Source of the DNA: Actinocorallia herbida
GTDB lineage: Bacteria; Actinomycetota; Actinomycetes; Streptosporangiales; Streptosporangiaceae
Direction of reading: 5' to 3'
Assembly: GCF_003751225.1 (NCBI RefSeq)
Contig: NZ_RJKE01000001.1
Coordinates: 9,486,001-9,550,000, forward strand
DNA: 64,000 nucleotides
Shown: piece by piece, positions 31,770 to 41,400 of the stretch
How the letters are laid out: each line of letters begins with the position of its first letter
Numbering within the stretch: the first letter of the stretch is position 1
Program-made: the position numbers and the translations under genes
Notes under the pieces: model-generated
Told to the model about the DNA's origin: nothing
Seen by the model: only the letters and a program-made list of their open reading frames with translations
Databases searched by the model: none

Positions 31770-32570
31770 GTGACGGAAGAAACCGCGCCGCGTGGGGTGG
31801 ACCCCACAGTTCCCTCCTCGGCCCGCATCTACGACGCGCTGCTGGGAGGCAAGGACAATTACGAGTCCGACCGGGAAGTGGTCGGGATGCTGACGGAAAT
31901 GTATCCGTTCGCGCAGGCCACCGCCGTGGAGAACCGCGCCTGGCTGGGCCGCGCCGTGCGCTACCTCGCGGGCGAGGCCGGGATCAGGCAGTTCCTCGAC
32001 ATCGGCGCCGGGCTGCCGACGCAGGAGAACGTCCACCAGGTCGCCCAGGCCGTCGACCCCGCCTGCCGGGTCGTCTACGTGGACAACGACCCGATCGTGC
32101 TCTCCCACGGCAGGGCGCTGCTCTCCGGGACGGACAACGTCACGGTCTTCGCGGGCGACCTCGCCGACGTCGAGGCGATCCTCGCCGAGGCCAGGGGGTT
32201 CCTCGACTTCGGCAAGCCCGTGGCCGTCCTGCTCAGCGCGATCCTGCACTTCTTCGACGACGAGGCGGACCCGTTCCGGATCGTCGGGATCCTGCGCGAC
32301 GCCCTTCCGCCCGGCAGCTACCTCGCCCTGACCCACGGCACCAACGCCGAGGACCGCCCGGACTCCAAGGAGTTCACCGACGCCTACGCCCGGCGGTCCA
32401 GCAGCGGCCTGTTCCTGCGCGACAGCGCCGAGGTGGCCCGTTTCCTCGACGGGTTCGAGCCGGTCGAGCCCGGCGTCGTCTACGCCGTCCGGTGGCGGCC
32501 GGACCCCGGCGCCGCGCCCCGGCCCGTCGAGCAGGCCCCGGTCTGGGCGGCGGTCGGCCGGCTCTCATGA
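31770..32570 (+). CDS. SAM-dependent methyltransferase, DUF574 family
   Basis: The 266-residue protein matches the actinomycete-specific DUF574 (Methyltransf_19) family: VPSSARIYDALLGGKDNY near 15-32, LDIGAGLPTQENVHQVAQ (SAM-binding glycine loop) near 77-95, YVDNDPIVLSHGRALL near 107, VLLSAILHFF near 150. Members are fold-type Rossmann methyltransferases with unknown substrate. GTG 31770 seems to be the start, as the family usually begins just before the PSSARIYD motif. No clear operon partners. Confidence 0.9.
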   Translation: MTEETAPRGVDPTVPSSARIYDALLGGKDNYESDREVVGMLTEMYPFAQATAVENRAWLGRAVRYLAGEAGIRQFLDIGAGLPTQENVHQVAQAVDPACRVVYVDNDPIVLSHGRALLSGTDNVTVFAGDLADVEAILAEARGFLDFGKPVAVLLSAILHFFDDEADPFRIVGILRDALPPGSYLALTHGTNAEDRPDSKEFTDAYARRSSSGLFLRDSAEVARFLDGFEPVEPGVVYAVRWRPDPGAAPRPVEQAPVWAAVGRLS

Positions 32571-32678
32571 TCACCGCGGCGCCCCGGCCCGCGACGCGCC
32601 GGGCGTTCGCACTGGTGAGAAGCCCGCGCAAGTGATTCGATATGTCCCGCTCATAGTGTTTCGCCAAGGAGTGGGTCA

Positions 32679-33449
32679 ATGGGTGTCGTCGCAGGTCTGC
32701 TGGGTGCGCTGGACGGTTCGGTCAAGGTCGTGGACCTCACGTCGCCGCTGCACGAGGGGACGCCGATCCTCCAGCTCCCCGAGCCCTTCGCCAACACCGT
32801 CCAGTTCAGCCGGACCGAGATCAGCCGGTACGACGACCGGGGCCCGGCCTGGTACTGGAACGACTTCGCGTGCGGCGAGCACACCGGCACCCACTTCGAC
32901 GCCCCGGTCCACTGGATCACCGGCAGGGACGGCGAGGACGTCTCGCAGGTCCCGGCCCGCCGCCTGTTCGGCCAGGCCTGCGTCATCGACGTCACCGCGA
33001 AGGTCGAGGAGTACCCCGGCTACCTGCTGACGGTCGAGGACATCCACGAGTGGGAGGCCGAGCACGGCGTCCTGCCGGACAACACGTGGCTGCTGCTGCG
33101 CACCGGCTGGTCGGTCTACGGGGAGGACGCGCACAAGTTCCTCAACCCGACCGAGCACGGCCCGATCACCCCCGGCGTGTCCGTCGAGTGCGCGGAGTTC
33201 CTCGCGAACGATCCGCGGATCATCGGCCTCGGCGTCGAGACCGTCGGGACCGACGCGGGCGCCGCGCACTCGTTCGACCCGGCCTTCCCGTGCCACCAGT
33301 ACCTGCTGGGCGCGAACAAGTACGGCCTCACCCAGCTGCGCAACCTCGCCGAGCTGCCGCCGCGCGGCGCGCTGCTCATCGCGGCGCCGCTGCCGATCGT
33401 CGGCGGTTCCGGCTCGCCCGCGCGGGTGCTGGCGCTGGTGGACGCCTGA
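32679..33449 (+). CDS. Cyclase family metal-dependent hydrolase (kynurenine-formamidase-like)
   Basis: The 256-residue protein carries the metal-binding motif HTGTHFDAPVHW (HxGTHxDxPxH, residues about 69-80) of the cyclase/KynB family (PF04199). Members hydrolyse N-formylkynurenine, or cyclic amides and lactones, or form rings in polyketides. LLLRTGWS and VGTDAGAAHSFDP complete the family signature. ATG 32679 has AAGGAG upstream. Only 3 nt separate its stop from the ThDP enzyme start, so the two are cotranscribed and probably act in one short pathway. Confidence 0.88.
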   Translation: MGVVAGLLGALDGSVKVVDLTSPLHEGTPILQLPEPFANTVQFSRTEISRYDDRGPAWYWNDFACGEHTGTHFDAPVHWITGRDGEDVSQVPARRLFGQACVIDVTAKVEEYPGYLLTVEDIHEWEAEHGVLPDNTWLLLRTGWSVYGEDAHKFLNPTEHGPITPGVSVECAEFLANDPRIIGLGVETVGTDAGAAHSFDPAFPCHQYLLGANKYGLTQLRNLAELPPRGALLIAAPLPIVGGSGSPARVLALVDA

Positions 33450-33452
33450 GCC

Positions 33453-35111
33453 ATGAAGGTGCATGAGCGGGTCGCGGAGAAGCTCGCCGAGCTGGGGGTC
33501 GCCCACGCGTTCGGGGTGATCGGCAGCGGCAACTACGCGGTGACCCGCGGGCTGGTCGAGCGGGGCGTGCGGTACACCGCGGCCCGGCACGAGGGCGGCG
33601 CGGCCGCGATGGCCGACGCGTTCGCTCGGCTGTCGGGCACCGTCCCGGTGCTCACGGTGCACCAGGGCTGCGGGCTGACGAACGCCGTCACCGGGATCGG
33701 GGAGGCCGCCAAGAGCGGGACGCCGATGCTGGTGCTCGCGGCGGAGCCCGCGGCCGCGGCGGTGCACTCGAACTTCCGGATCGCCCAGGACCGGCTGGTG
33801 GAGTCGGTCGGCGCGGTGTCGATGCGGATCACCGCGGGCAGCGCGGTGCGCGACATCGTGCTCGCCCACCGGACGGCGCTGGCCCGGGGCGTCCCGGTGC
33901 TGGTGAACCTGCCGCTGGACGTCCAGGCCGCGGAGAGCACGGAGCCGGACACGCCGCCGCACGTGCCGCAGGACGCGCCCGAGGCGTCGGCCGCGGACGT
34001 CGCGCGGCTCGCCGGGCTGCTCGCGCGGGCACGCAGGCCGGTGCTCATCGCCGGCCGGGGCGGCCGCGGCGCCGGCCCGGAGCTGCGGAGGCTCGCCGAG
34101 GCGTCGGGCGCGCTCCTGGCGACGTCGGCGGTCGCGCGCGGCCTGTTCCAGGGCGACCCGTTCGACCTCGACGTGTCGGGCGGCTTCAGCACGCCGCTGG
34201 CCGCCGAGCTGATCGGCGGGGCGGACCTGCTCGTCTCGTTCGGCTGCGCGCTCAACATGTGGACGATGCGGCACGGCGAACTCGTCGGGCCGGACACCAC
34301 GGTCGTCCAGGTGGACCTCGATCCGCTGGCGCCCGGCCGGCACCGGCCGGTCGACCTCGGGGTGGTCGGCGACGCGGCGCTCACCGCGCGGGCCGTCACC
34401 GCGGCCCTGGCGGCCGACGGGGCCAAGGAGAGCTACCGGACAGAAGAGGTGCGCGCGCGGATCGAGGGCGAAGGCCGCTGGCGGAAGGTGCCGTACGAGG
34501 ACCTCGGCACGGCCCCGGGAACCGGGTCCGCGACACCCGGGCGGATCGACCCCCGCACCCTCACCATCGCGCTGGACCGGATGCTCGACCGCGACCGGGT
34601 CCTCGCCGTCGACTCGGGCAACTTCCTGGGCTACCCGACCATGTTCCTGGACGTTCCCGACGAGTTCGGGCTCTGTTTCAGCCAGGCGTTCCAGTCCGTC
34701 GGGCTCGGGCTGCCGTCGGCGATCGGCGCGGCGCTGGCCCAGCCCGGACGGCTCCCGGTGTGCGGGACGGGCGACGGCGGCCTGCTCATGGCCGCCGCCG
34801 AGCTGGAGACCGTGGTCCGGCTCGGCCTGCCGATGGTCGTCATCGTCTACAACGACGCGGCTTACGGCGCGGAGATCCACCATTTCGGCAGGACCGAGGC
34901 CGACGCCGGGTTCGTGACGTTCCCGGACGCCGACCTCTCGGCCGTCGCGCGCGGGTACGGCTTCGCCGCGGTGACCGTGCGCGGCCCGGAGGACCTCTCC
35001 GGTGTGGCCGACTGGCTCGCCGGGCCGCGCGACCGCCCCCTGCTCATCGACGCCAAGGTCGCCGACGGCGAGCCGTCGTGGTGGCTCGCGGAGGCCTTCA
35101 AGGGCCACTGA
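33453..35111 (+). CDS. Thiamine-diphosphate-dependent enzyme (acetolactate-synthase-like)
   Basis: The 552-residue protein has the three ThDP-enzyme domains: N-terminal pyrimidine-binding with catalytic E47 in AARHEGGAAAMADAFAR, central domain, and C-terminal pyrophosphate-binding GTGDGGLLMAAAELE...YNDAAYGAE (GDG-x24-26-N). This is the layout of acetolactate synthase, benzoylformate decarboxylase and related lyases. It is not the housekeeping IlvB: the FAD-binding block is weak and no ilvN follows. It is coupled to a cyclase-family hydrolase 3 nt upstream. Together they suggest degradation of a cyclic or aromatic compound to a 2-keto acid; the substrate is unknown. Confidence 0.88.
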   Translation: MKVHERVAEKLAELGVAHAFGVIGSGNYAVTRGLVERGVRYTAARHEGGAAAMADAFARLSGTVPVLTVHQGCGLTNAVTGIGEAAKSGTPMLVLAAEPAAAAVHSNFRIAQDRLVESVGAVSMRITAGSAVRDIVLAHRTALARGVPVLVNLPLDVQAAESTEPDTPPHVPQDAPEASAADVARLAGLLARARRPVLIAGRGGRGAGPELRRLAEASGALLATSAVARGLFQGDPFDLDVSGGFSTPLAAELIGGADLLVSFGCALNMWTMRHGELVGPDTTVVQVDLDPLAPGRHRPVDLGVVGDAALTARAVTAALAADGAKESYRTEEVRARIEGEGRWRKVPYEDLGTAPGTGSATPGRIDPRTLTIALDRMLDRDRVLAVDSGNFLGYPTMFLDVPDEFGLCFSQAFQSVGLGLPSAIGAALAQPGRLPVCGTGDGGLLMAAAELETVVRLGLPMVVIVYNDAAYGAEIHHFGRTEADAGFVTFPDADLSAVARGYGFAAVTVRGPEDLSGVADWLAGPRDRPLLIDAKVADGEPSWWLAEAFKGH

Positions 35112-35150
35112 CCCGCGTCGCGCTCCCCACGAAAGGCCGTCTCCCCGCCC

Positions 35151-35726
35151 ATGCCCTGCTCCTCTTGCGGCGCCCCTTACGGGCACGCGCCCGGTTGCCC
35201 TTACGCGCTCGCGCCCGTCCCGCCGCCTCCGCCGCGGCGCTCTCCGGCGGTCGTCGTCGCCGCGGTCATCGGCGGGGCCGTGGCCCTGATCGCGGTGCTC
35301 TCGGCGCTGCTCGTGGCCTTCGCGCCCGCCGTCCTGCTGCGGGACCAGGGCCCGCTTCCGCCGAGGCGGACCGCGATCACCGCGGACGAGCTGGTCGGCA
35401 CCTGGACGGGCGGCTACACGTGCTCGGGGAAGGCGCGGGCGCTGAAGCTGACCGTGCAGCCCGCAGGACAGGCGCTGGAGGCGGAGTTCGTCTTCTACCG
35501 GGGGAGCGATCCGGTGGGGGATCCCCACGGCAGCTACGCCATGAGCGGGGACCTGGCCGACGGCGTCGTGACGTTCAAGGGAACGAGGTGGATTTCGCGG
35601 CCTGCCGGCTATGCCATGGTCGACCTGAGCGGTACTCCGCGCCGGGAGCCCGACGGCGCCCTCACCTTCACCGGGACGCCCACCCGCTGCGAGAACTTCA
35701 TGCTGACGAAACGCCCGGGATCGTGA
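35151..35726 (+). CDS. Membrane protein with N-terminal Cys cluster
   Basis: The 191-residue protein starts MPCSSCGAPYGHAPGCPY (CxxC, then H-x3-C), a small zinc-ribbon-like or Cys cluster, then a Pro-rich stretch, one hydrophobic segment (AVVVAAVIGGAVALIAVLSALLVAF, about 34-58) and an outer domain of about 115 residues with LVGTWTGGYTC and a last Cys in PTRCENF that may pair with the first. The outer domain has a lipocalin-like WTG pattern. I do not recognise the family. It follows the ThDP enzyme by 39 nt; shared transcription is possible. Confidence 0.75.
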   Translation: MPCSSCGAPYGHAPGCPYALAPVPPPPPRRSPAVVVAAVIGGAVALIAVLSALLVAFAPAVLLRDQGPLPPRRTAITADELVGTWTGGYTCSGKARALKLTVQPAGQALEAEFVFYRGSDPVGDPHGSYAMSGDLADGVVTFKGTRWISRPAGYAMVDLSGTPRREPDGALTFTGTPTRCENFMLTKRPGS

Positions 35727-35838
35727 CATGGCGGGCCTTCAACCGGCATACGCGTCATACGGCACATGTCGGAAGAGAAAGCCAAGGAAACTTCGTCCCG
35801 GATTGAACCGCCTTGATCGCGAGTGCGTCTGACCGGGC

Positions 35839-36414
35839 ATGAAGGAGTTCGCCGAGATCGCACTGGGAATGCCCACCGTGGTGTTCACGGTGTTGCTCGG
35901 CATCGTCGTCCTGTACTGGGTACTGGCCATCGCGGGGCTCGACGCGCTCGCCGATGACACCGACCTGCTCGGCGCGCTCGGGCTGCGCGGCATTCCGACC
36001 TCGGTGATCATCTCGCTGTTCGTCGCGGTCGCCTGGTTCCTGTGCCTCGCCGGGACGTCCTGGCTCGGGCCGAACCCGCTCGTCGTCGTCGGCGCCCTCG
36101 CCGGCGGCTGGCTCGCGGCGCGGCTCCTCCTCAACCCGCTGCGCTACGTGCTGCCGGAATCCCCGGTGCCGTCGCGGCACGACTTCGTCGGCCGCCTGTG
36201 CGTGGTGCGGACCGGCACGGTGACCGAGCGCTTCGGCCAGGCCGAGGTGCGCGCGGAGGACGGGTCGACGGCCCTGGTCCAGGTGCGGCGGGTGGGCAGT
36301 GAGCCGCTCGGGGCGGGCGACGCCGCACTCATCTTCGACTACGACGCGGCGGGCGAGTACTTCTGGGTCATGCCCTACGACGCCGCGCTCGACCCGCACC
36401 GCAAAGACGTGTAG
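35839..36414 (+). CDS. Membrane OB-fold protein (YqiJ/NfeD-like)
   Basis: The 191-residue protein has about three hydrophobic segments in the first 100 residues (VVFTVLLGIVVLYWVLAIAG, VIISLFVAVAWFLCLAG, LVVVGALAGGWLAARLLL) and a small C-terminal beta-rich OB-fold-like domain (DFVGRLCVVRTGTVTERFGQA, LIFDYDAAGEYFWV). Such proteins are NfeD/YqiJ-like and are known to pair with SPFH/flotillin proteins in membrane microdomains. The flotillin gene starts 90 nt downstream. E. coli yqiJ-yqiK has the same order. No catalytic protease domain. Confidence 0.85.
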   Translation: MKEFAEIALGMPTVVFTVLLGIVVLYWVLAIAGLDALADDTDLLGALGLRGIPTSVIISLFVAVAWFLCLAGTSWLGPNPLVVVGALAGGWLAARLLLNPLRYVLPESPVPSRHDFVGRLCVVRTGTVTERFGQAEVRAEDGSTALVQVRRVGSEPLGAGDAALIFDYDAAGEYFWVMPYDAALDPHRKDV

Positions 36415-36504
36415 GCGGCGCTCCGCCGCAGCGAAGGTTTCACCGCGCGCGGGCCGGACTCCCGGCCGGTCCGCGCCGGACCCCCTTGAGCGAAGGGCAG
36501 TCAT

Positions 36505-38472
36505 ATGGACACAGTGACGACCGGCATCGCCGTCCTGGCGGGTGTCGTCCTCCTGATCGTCGTCGGCATGATCTTCATCATCAGCAGGCTCTTCCGGAAG
36601 GTGGAGCAGGGCAGGGCGCTGATCGTCTCGAAGGTCAAGAAGGTCGACGTGACCTTCACCGGGGCCGTGGTGCTCCCGGTCCTGCACAAGGCCGAGTTCA
36701 TGGATATCTCGGTCAAGACCATTGAGATCGCCCGGACCGGACGGGAAGGGCTGATCTGCCGCGACAACATCCGCGCCGACATTCGGATCACCTTCTTCGT
36801 TCGGGTGAACAAGACCGTCGAGGACGTCGTGAAGGTCGCCCAGGCGATCGGCACCACGCGGGCCTCGTCGCAGGAGACCCTCCAGGAGCTGTTCAACGCC
36901 AAGTTCTCCGAGGCGCTGAAGACCGTCGGCAAGCAGCTCGACTTCGTCGACCTCTACACGATGCGCAACGAGTTCCGCGACCAGATCATCGAGGTCATCG
37001 GCACCGACCTCAACGGCTACAGCCTTGAGGACGCGGCGATCGACTACCTGGAGCAGACCCCGGTCGGCCAGCTCGACCGCAACAACATCCTCGACGCGCA
37101 GGGCATCCGCAAGATCACCGAACTGACCGCGATCGAGCACATCCGCACCAACGAGTTCCAGCGCAACGAGGAGAAGGAGATCACCCGCCAGGACGTGGAC
37201 GCCCGTGAGGCGGTCCTGGAGCTGGAGCGGCGCAAGGAGGACGCGGAGATCCGGCAGCGGCGCGAGATCGAGACCGTCCGGGCCCGCGAGGAGGCCGAGA
37301 CCGCGCGGGTGCGGGCCGAGGAGCGGCTGCGCTCGGAGACGGCGGCCATCAAGACCGAGGAGTCCCTGGGCGTCCAGCAGGAGAACCGGCTCCGCGAGGT
37401 CGCGGTCGCCGAGCTGAACAAGAAGCGCGTCGTGGCGGTCGAGTCCGAGCGGATCGAGAAGGACCGGCTGCTGGAGGTCGTCGCGCGGGACCGGGCGACG
37501 GAGCTGGCGACCATCGCCAAGGACCGCGAGGTCGAGGTGGAGAAGCGGGACATCGCCGAGGTCGTGCGCGAGCGCGTCGCGGTCGAGAAGACCGTGGTCG
37601 AGCAGGAGGAGAACATCAAGCGCGTCCGGGTGATCGAGGAGGCCGAGCGGATGCGCCAGGCCACGATCATCGCCGCGGAGGCCGAGGCGCAGGAGAACCT
37701 GGTCAAGGACATCAAGGCCGCCGAGGCCGCCGAGACCGCCGCCGGGTTCAGGGCGCGCGAGGCGATCATCCTCGCCGAGTCCAAGCAGCAGGCCGCCGAG
37801 CTCGAGGCGCGGGCGATGATCCGCCTGGCCGAGGGCAAGCAGGCCGACGCCGCCGCCGAGGGCCTCGCCGACGCGGTGGTCCGCGAGCGCGGCGCCGAGG
37901 CGATCGAGCGCGAGGGCCGCGCGGAGGCCCAGGTGCGCAGGGAGAAGGCGCTGGCCGAGGCCGAAGGCGCGGAGAAGCTGGGTCTCGCGCAGGCGCAGGT
38001 CGCGCGGGAGAAGGCGCTGGCCGAGGCCGCGGGCGCCGAGCAGCTCGGCAGGGCGCAGGCGATCGCCGATCGCGAGATCGCGCTGGCCGGGGCCGACGCG
38101 CTGCGCGAGAAGCTGAAGGGCGAGGCCGAGGGCCTCACCGAGAAGGCCGCGGCGATGGCCGCGCTCACCGAGGCGAGCCGGGGCCACGAGGAGTTCCGCC
38201 TCACCCTGGAGGCCGAGAAGGAACTGCGCCTGGCCGGGATCGAGATGCAGCGCGAGGTCGCCAAGGCGCAGGCCGAGGTGCTCGCCAAGGGCCTGGAGTC
38301 GGCGGACATCGACATCGTCGGCGGCGACAGCGTCTTCCTCGACAAGCTCGTCGGCTCGATCTCGCTGGGCAAGAGCGCCGACGCGTTCGTGGAGAACGCG
38401 CCGCTCACCGGCGAGCTCGTCACCGGGCTCGTCGGCGAGGTCCTGGAGCGGGTGAACGGGAAGGGCAAGTGA
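36505..38472 (+). CDS. Flotillin-like SPFH protein (YqiK type)
   Basis: The 655-residue protein has an N-terminal membrane anchor (TTGIAVLAGVVLLIVVGMIF, about 5-25), an SPFH domain (about 28-210: KVEQGRALIVSKVKKVDVTFTGAVVLPVLHK, ADIRITFFVRV, LEDAAIDYLEQT), and a long Ala/Glu-rich coiled coil (about 215-590). That is the flotillin/YqiK layout; flotillins organise membrane domains. The last block (SADIDIVGGDSVFLDKLVGSI) is shared with YqiK proteins. Its stop overlaps the ATPase start as GTGA, so translation of the two is coupled. Upstream is the YqiJ-like partner. Confidence 0.93.
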   Translation: MDTVTTGIAVLAGVVLLIVVGMIFIISRLFRKVEQGRALIVSKVKKVDVTFTGAVVLPVLHKAEFMDISVKTIEIARTGREGLICRDNIRADIRITFFVRVNKTVEDVVKVAQAIGTTRASSQETLQELFNAKFSEALKTVGKQLDFVDLYTMRNEFRDQIIEVIGTDLNGYSLEDAAIDYLEQTPVGQLDRNNILDAQGIRKITELTAIEHIRTNEFQRNEEKEITRQDVDAREAVLELERRKEDAEIRQRREIETVRAREEAETARVRAEERLRSETAAIKTEESLGVQQENRLREVAVAELNKKRVVAVESERIEKDRLLEVVARDRATELATIAKDREVEVEKRDIAEVVRERVAVEKTVVEQEENIKRVRVIEEAERMRQATIIAAEAEAQENLVKDIKAAEAAETAAGFRAREAIILAESKQQAAELEARAMIRLAEGKQADAAAEGLADAVVRERGAEAIEREGRAEAQVRREKALAEAEGAEKLGLAQAQVAREKALAEAAGAEQLGRAQAIADREIALAGADALREKLKGEAEGLTEKAAAMAALTEASRGHEEFRLTLEAEKELRLAGIEMQREVAKAQAEVLAKGLESADIDIVGGDSVFLDKLVGSISLGKSADAFVENAPLTGELVTGLVGEVLERVNGKGK

Positions 38473-41400
38473 CGGAACTCGACGCCGGGACCTATGAGGT
38501 CCTCAGGTCCCGGCTGACGGCCCAGGCCGCCGTCCTGAAGGAGCGGGCGGCGGCGCTGAACGGGCAGCGCACCGCGGTCTTCGGGGGCGCGGAGCTGCGG
38601 CTGGTGGGGACCGAGCGGATCCGGACCGAGAACCACTGCGTGCCGCGCGACATCGTCGCGGTGGGCGGGGTGATGCTGTTCGGCTACAACGTGTACGTGG
38701 GGATGCGGCCGGAGACCGCGGTCGCCGACGTGTTCTCCGCGCACGCCTACCGCCGGGACGGCGACACGTTCGCCTTCGCCCCGGTGGACCTGCCGCTGCT
38801 CGCCGAGCCGGGGTTCGTCAAGGACTTCGGTGATCTGTACCGGTACTACCGCGATGCCCGGCTCATGCAGCTGCGCCTGCTGGACGGCAAGCTCCTCGCG
38901 GTGTTCCGGACCGGCACCGACCAGCGGGTGCTGCGCTGGTCGGCCGACGGGGCGTACCTGGACAACCGGGGCGAGCGCGACAACGTCTACCCGCCCGCGT
39001 TCGACTTCGCCTGGACCCGGGCGACCCGGGCCGACCACGTCGAGGGCCGCCACCCGCACATCTCCGTCCAGGGCGAGGTGTTCGTCGAGACCGTCGGCGG
39101 CGACCTCACCATCAAGATCGAGAACAACACCGAGACCGGCGAGGGCGTCTACAGCGAGCCCGTGGACGAGCCGTTGCAGTCCCTCGCCGACGCGGACATC
39201 TCCTACGCCAGGGTCGGCGCGCTGATCCTTCTGCGCATCCGGCCCTACAACGAGGAGGTCGTCCGGCACCTCGTCTTCAACACGCGGACCAAGACCGTCG
39301 TCAGGCTGGACGGCATGGGCCAGGCGTGCAGGAGGCTCCCGGAGGACCACGGGATCATCTTCCCGGGGGGCTTCTACCTGGAGACCGACGTGGTGAAGAC
39401 GTTCGACACGGCCACCGAGGGGCTGGAGTTCGAACGGCTCATCAAGGCGGGCAACGGGGAGGACGTCATGTACGTCTTCCACAACCGCGCCGAAGGCCGC
39501 ACCCTCCTGCTGCCCTACAACGTCATCCGCAAGGAGGTCGCGGCCCCGATCGTCGGCCACGGCTATTCGCTGTTCGACGACGGGACCCTGATCGTCTTCC
39601 GGGCGGACTCCGACGAGCCTGCCAGGTCGCACCCGATGCAGATCTGGGAGACGCCCTTCAAGCCGGACGAGGCGGCTCCGGTCGGGTCGGGCCCGCTGGA
39701 GCGGATCGGCAACGCCGACCTCGTCAGGGGGATCTCCGACTGCCTGTCGGTGGCCCGCATGGCCGCGGAGATGACGCCGACGACGCAGGTGTTCGAGGCG
39801 CTGATCGCGGCCTGCGCCAGCGCCGCGGACCACCACCACTGGCTGGCCGAGCACGGCCTCGCCGAGCCGCTCGGCGAGGTCAGGACCACCGCGGCGCAGG
39901 TGCTCGAGGAGTTCGAGTCGGTTCGGGAGCTGACGGCCAGGGCCGCCGATGCGGTCGAGGAGGCCGCCGCCGAGATCGCCGCGCTCGTCCGCAGGGTCAG
40001 GGGCGAGACCCCCGCGAGCGCCGACGACTGGGTAAGCCGCCTCGCCGCGCTCCGCGCCAGGCAAGGCCACCTGGTGACCCTGCGCGAGCTGCGCCACGTG
40101 GACCGGGAGCGCCTCGACGCGCTCGCCGCGGGCCTCACCGACGATCTCGCCTCGGCCGCACAGCGGGCGGTGGAGTTCCTGGGCCGGCCCGAGGCGTTCG
40201 ACGGCTACCGCGCCGAGGTGCGGGAGCTCGCGGACCGGGCGGGCGCGCTCGGGACGGTGGCGGAGGCCGTGCCGGTCGCCGAAAGGCTCACCGCGCAGGC
40301 GACGGCCCTGGAGGGCGTCACCGAGATCGTCGGATCGCTGGAGTTCGCGGACGCGACGGTCCGGACGGGGGTCCTGGCCGGGATCGGCGAGGTGCTCGGC
40401 GGGGTCAACCGGGCCCGCGCGATCCTCGAGGGCCGCCGCAGGGACCTGCTCGAGGTCGAGGGCAGGGCCGCGTTCGCCGCGGAGTTCACGCTGCTCGGCC
40501 AGGCGGTCACCGCGGCGCTGGCGGCCGCGGCCGACCCGCGGTCGTGCGACGAGCATCTCGGCAGGCTGCTGCTCCAGATCGAGGCGCTCGAATCGCGTTT
40601 CGCGGAGTTCGATGACTTCCTCGGCGAGCTCTCGGCGAAACGCGAGGACGTCTACGAGGCGTTCTCCTCGCGTAAACAGGCCCTGCTCGACGAGCGGACA
40701 CGACGCTCCGACCGGCTTGTCGCCTCGGCCGACCGGGTGCTGGGCGGGGTCGGCAGGCGGGTCGCGGGCCTGGGGTCGCTGGAGGAGGTCAACACCTTTT
40801 TCGCGACCGACACCATGGTCGCGAAACTCCACGCGACGGCCGCCGAACTGCGCACTTTGGGCGACCCCGTCCGGGCCGACGAGCTGGACGGCCGGGTCAA
40901 GGCGGCCCGGCAAGAGGCGGGCCGCGCCCTGCGCGACAGGCTCGACCTGTTCGACGGCGACACGATCAAGCTCGGCGAGCACCGCTTCACCGTCGACGAC
41001 CAGCCGACCGAGCTCACCCTCGTCCCGCACGAGGGCGGCCTCGCCTTCACCGTGACGGGCACGGACTACCGGGCGCCCGTCGCCGATCCCGGCTTCGAGG
41101 ACACCCGCCCGTACTGGACGCAGTCCATGGTGTCGGAGACCGGGGACGTGTACCGGGCCGAATATCTCGCCGGGTCCCTCCTGGACCAGGTCAAGGCCGG
41201 AGACGCGCTCGCCGACAAGGTCCGTGAGGCCGCGGCCGAACGGTACGACGAAGGCTACGAGCGCGGGGTGCACGACCACGACGCCGCGCTCATCCTGGAG
41301 CGCCTGGTGGAGCTGCGGGACGGCGCGGGCCTGCTCAGGTTCACTCCGCCCGCCCGCGCCGCCGCCCAGTTGTTCTGGGCGCACCGCGCCGCGGAAGGCG

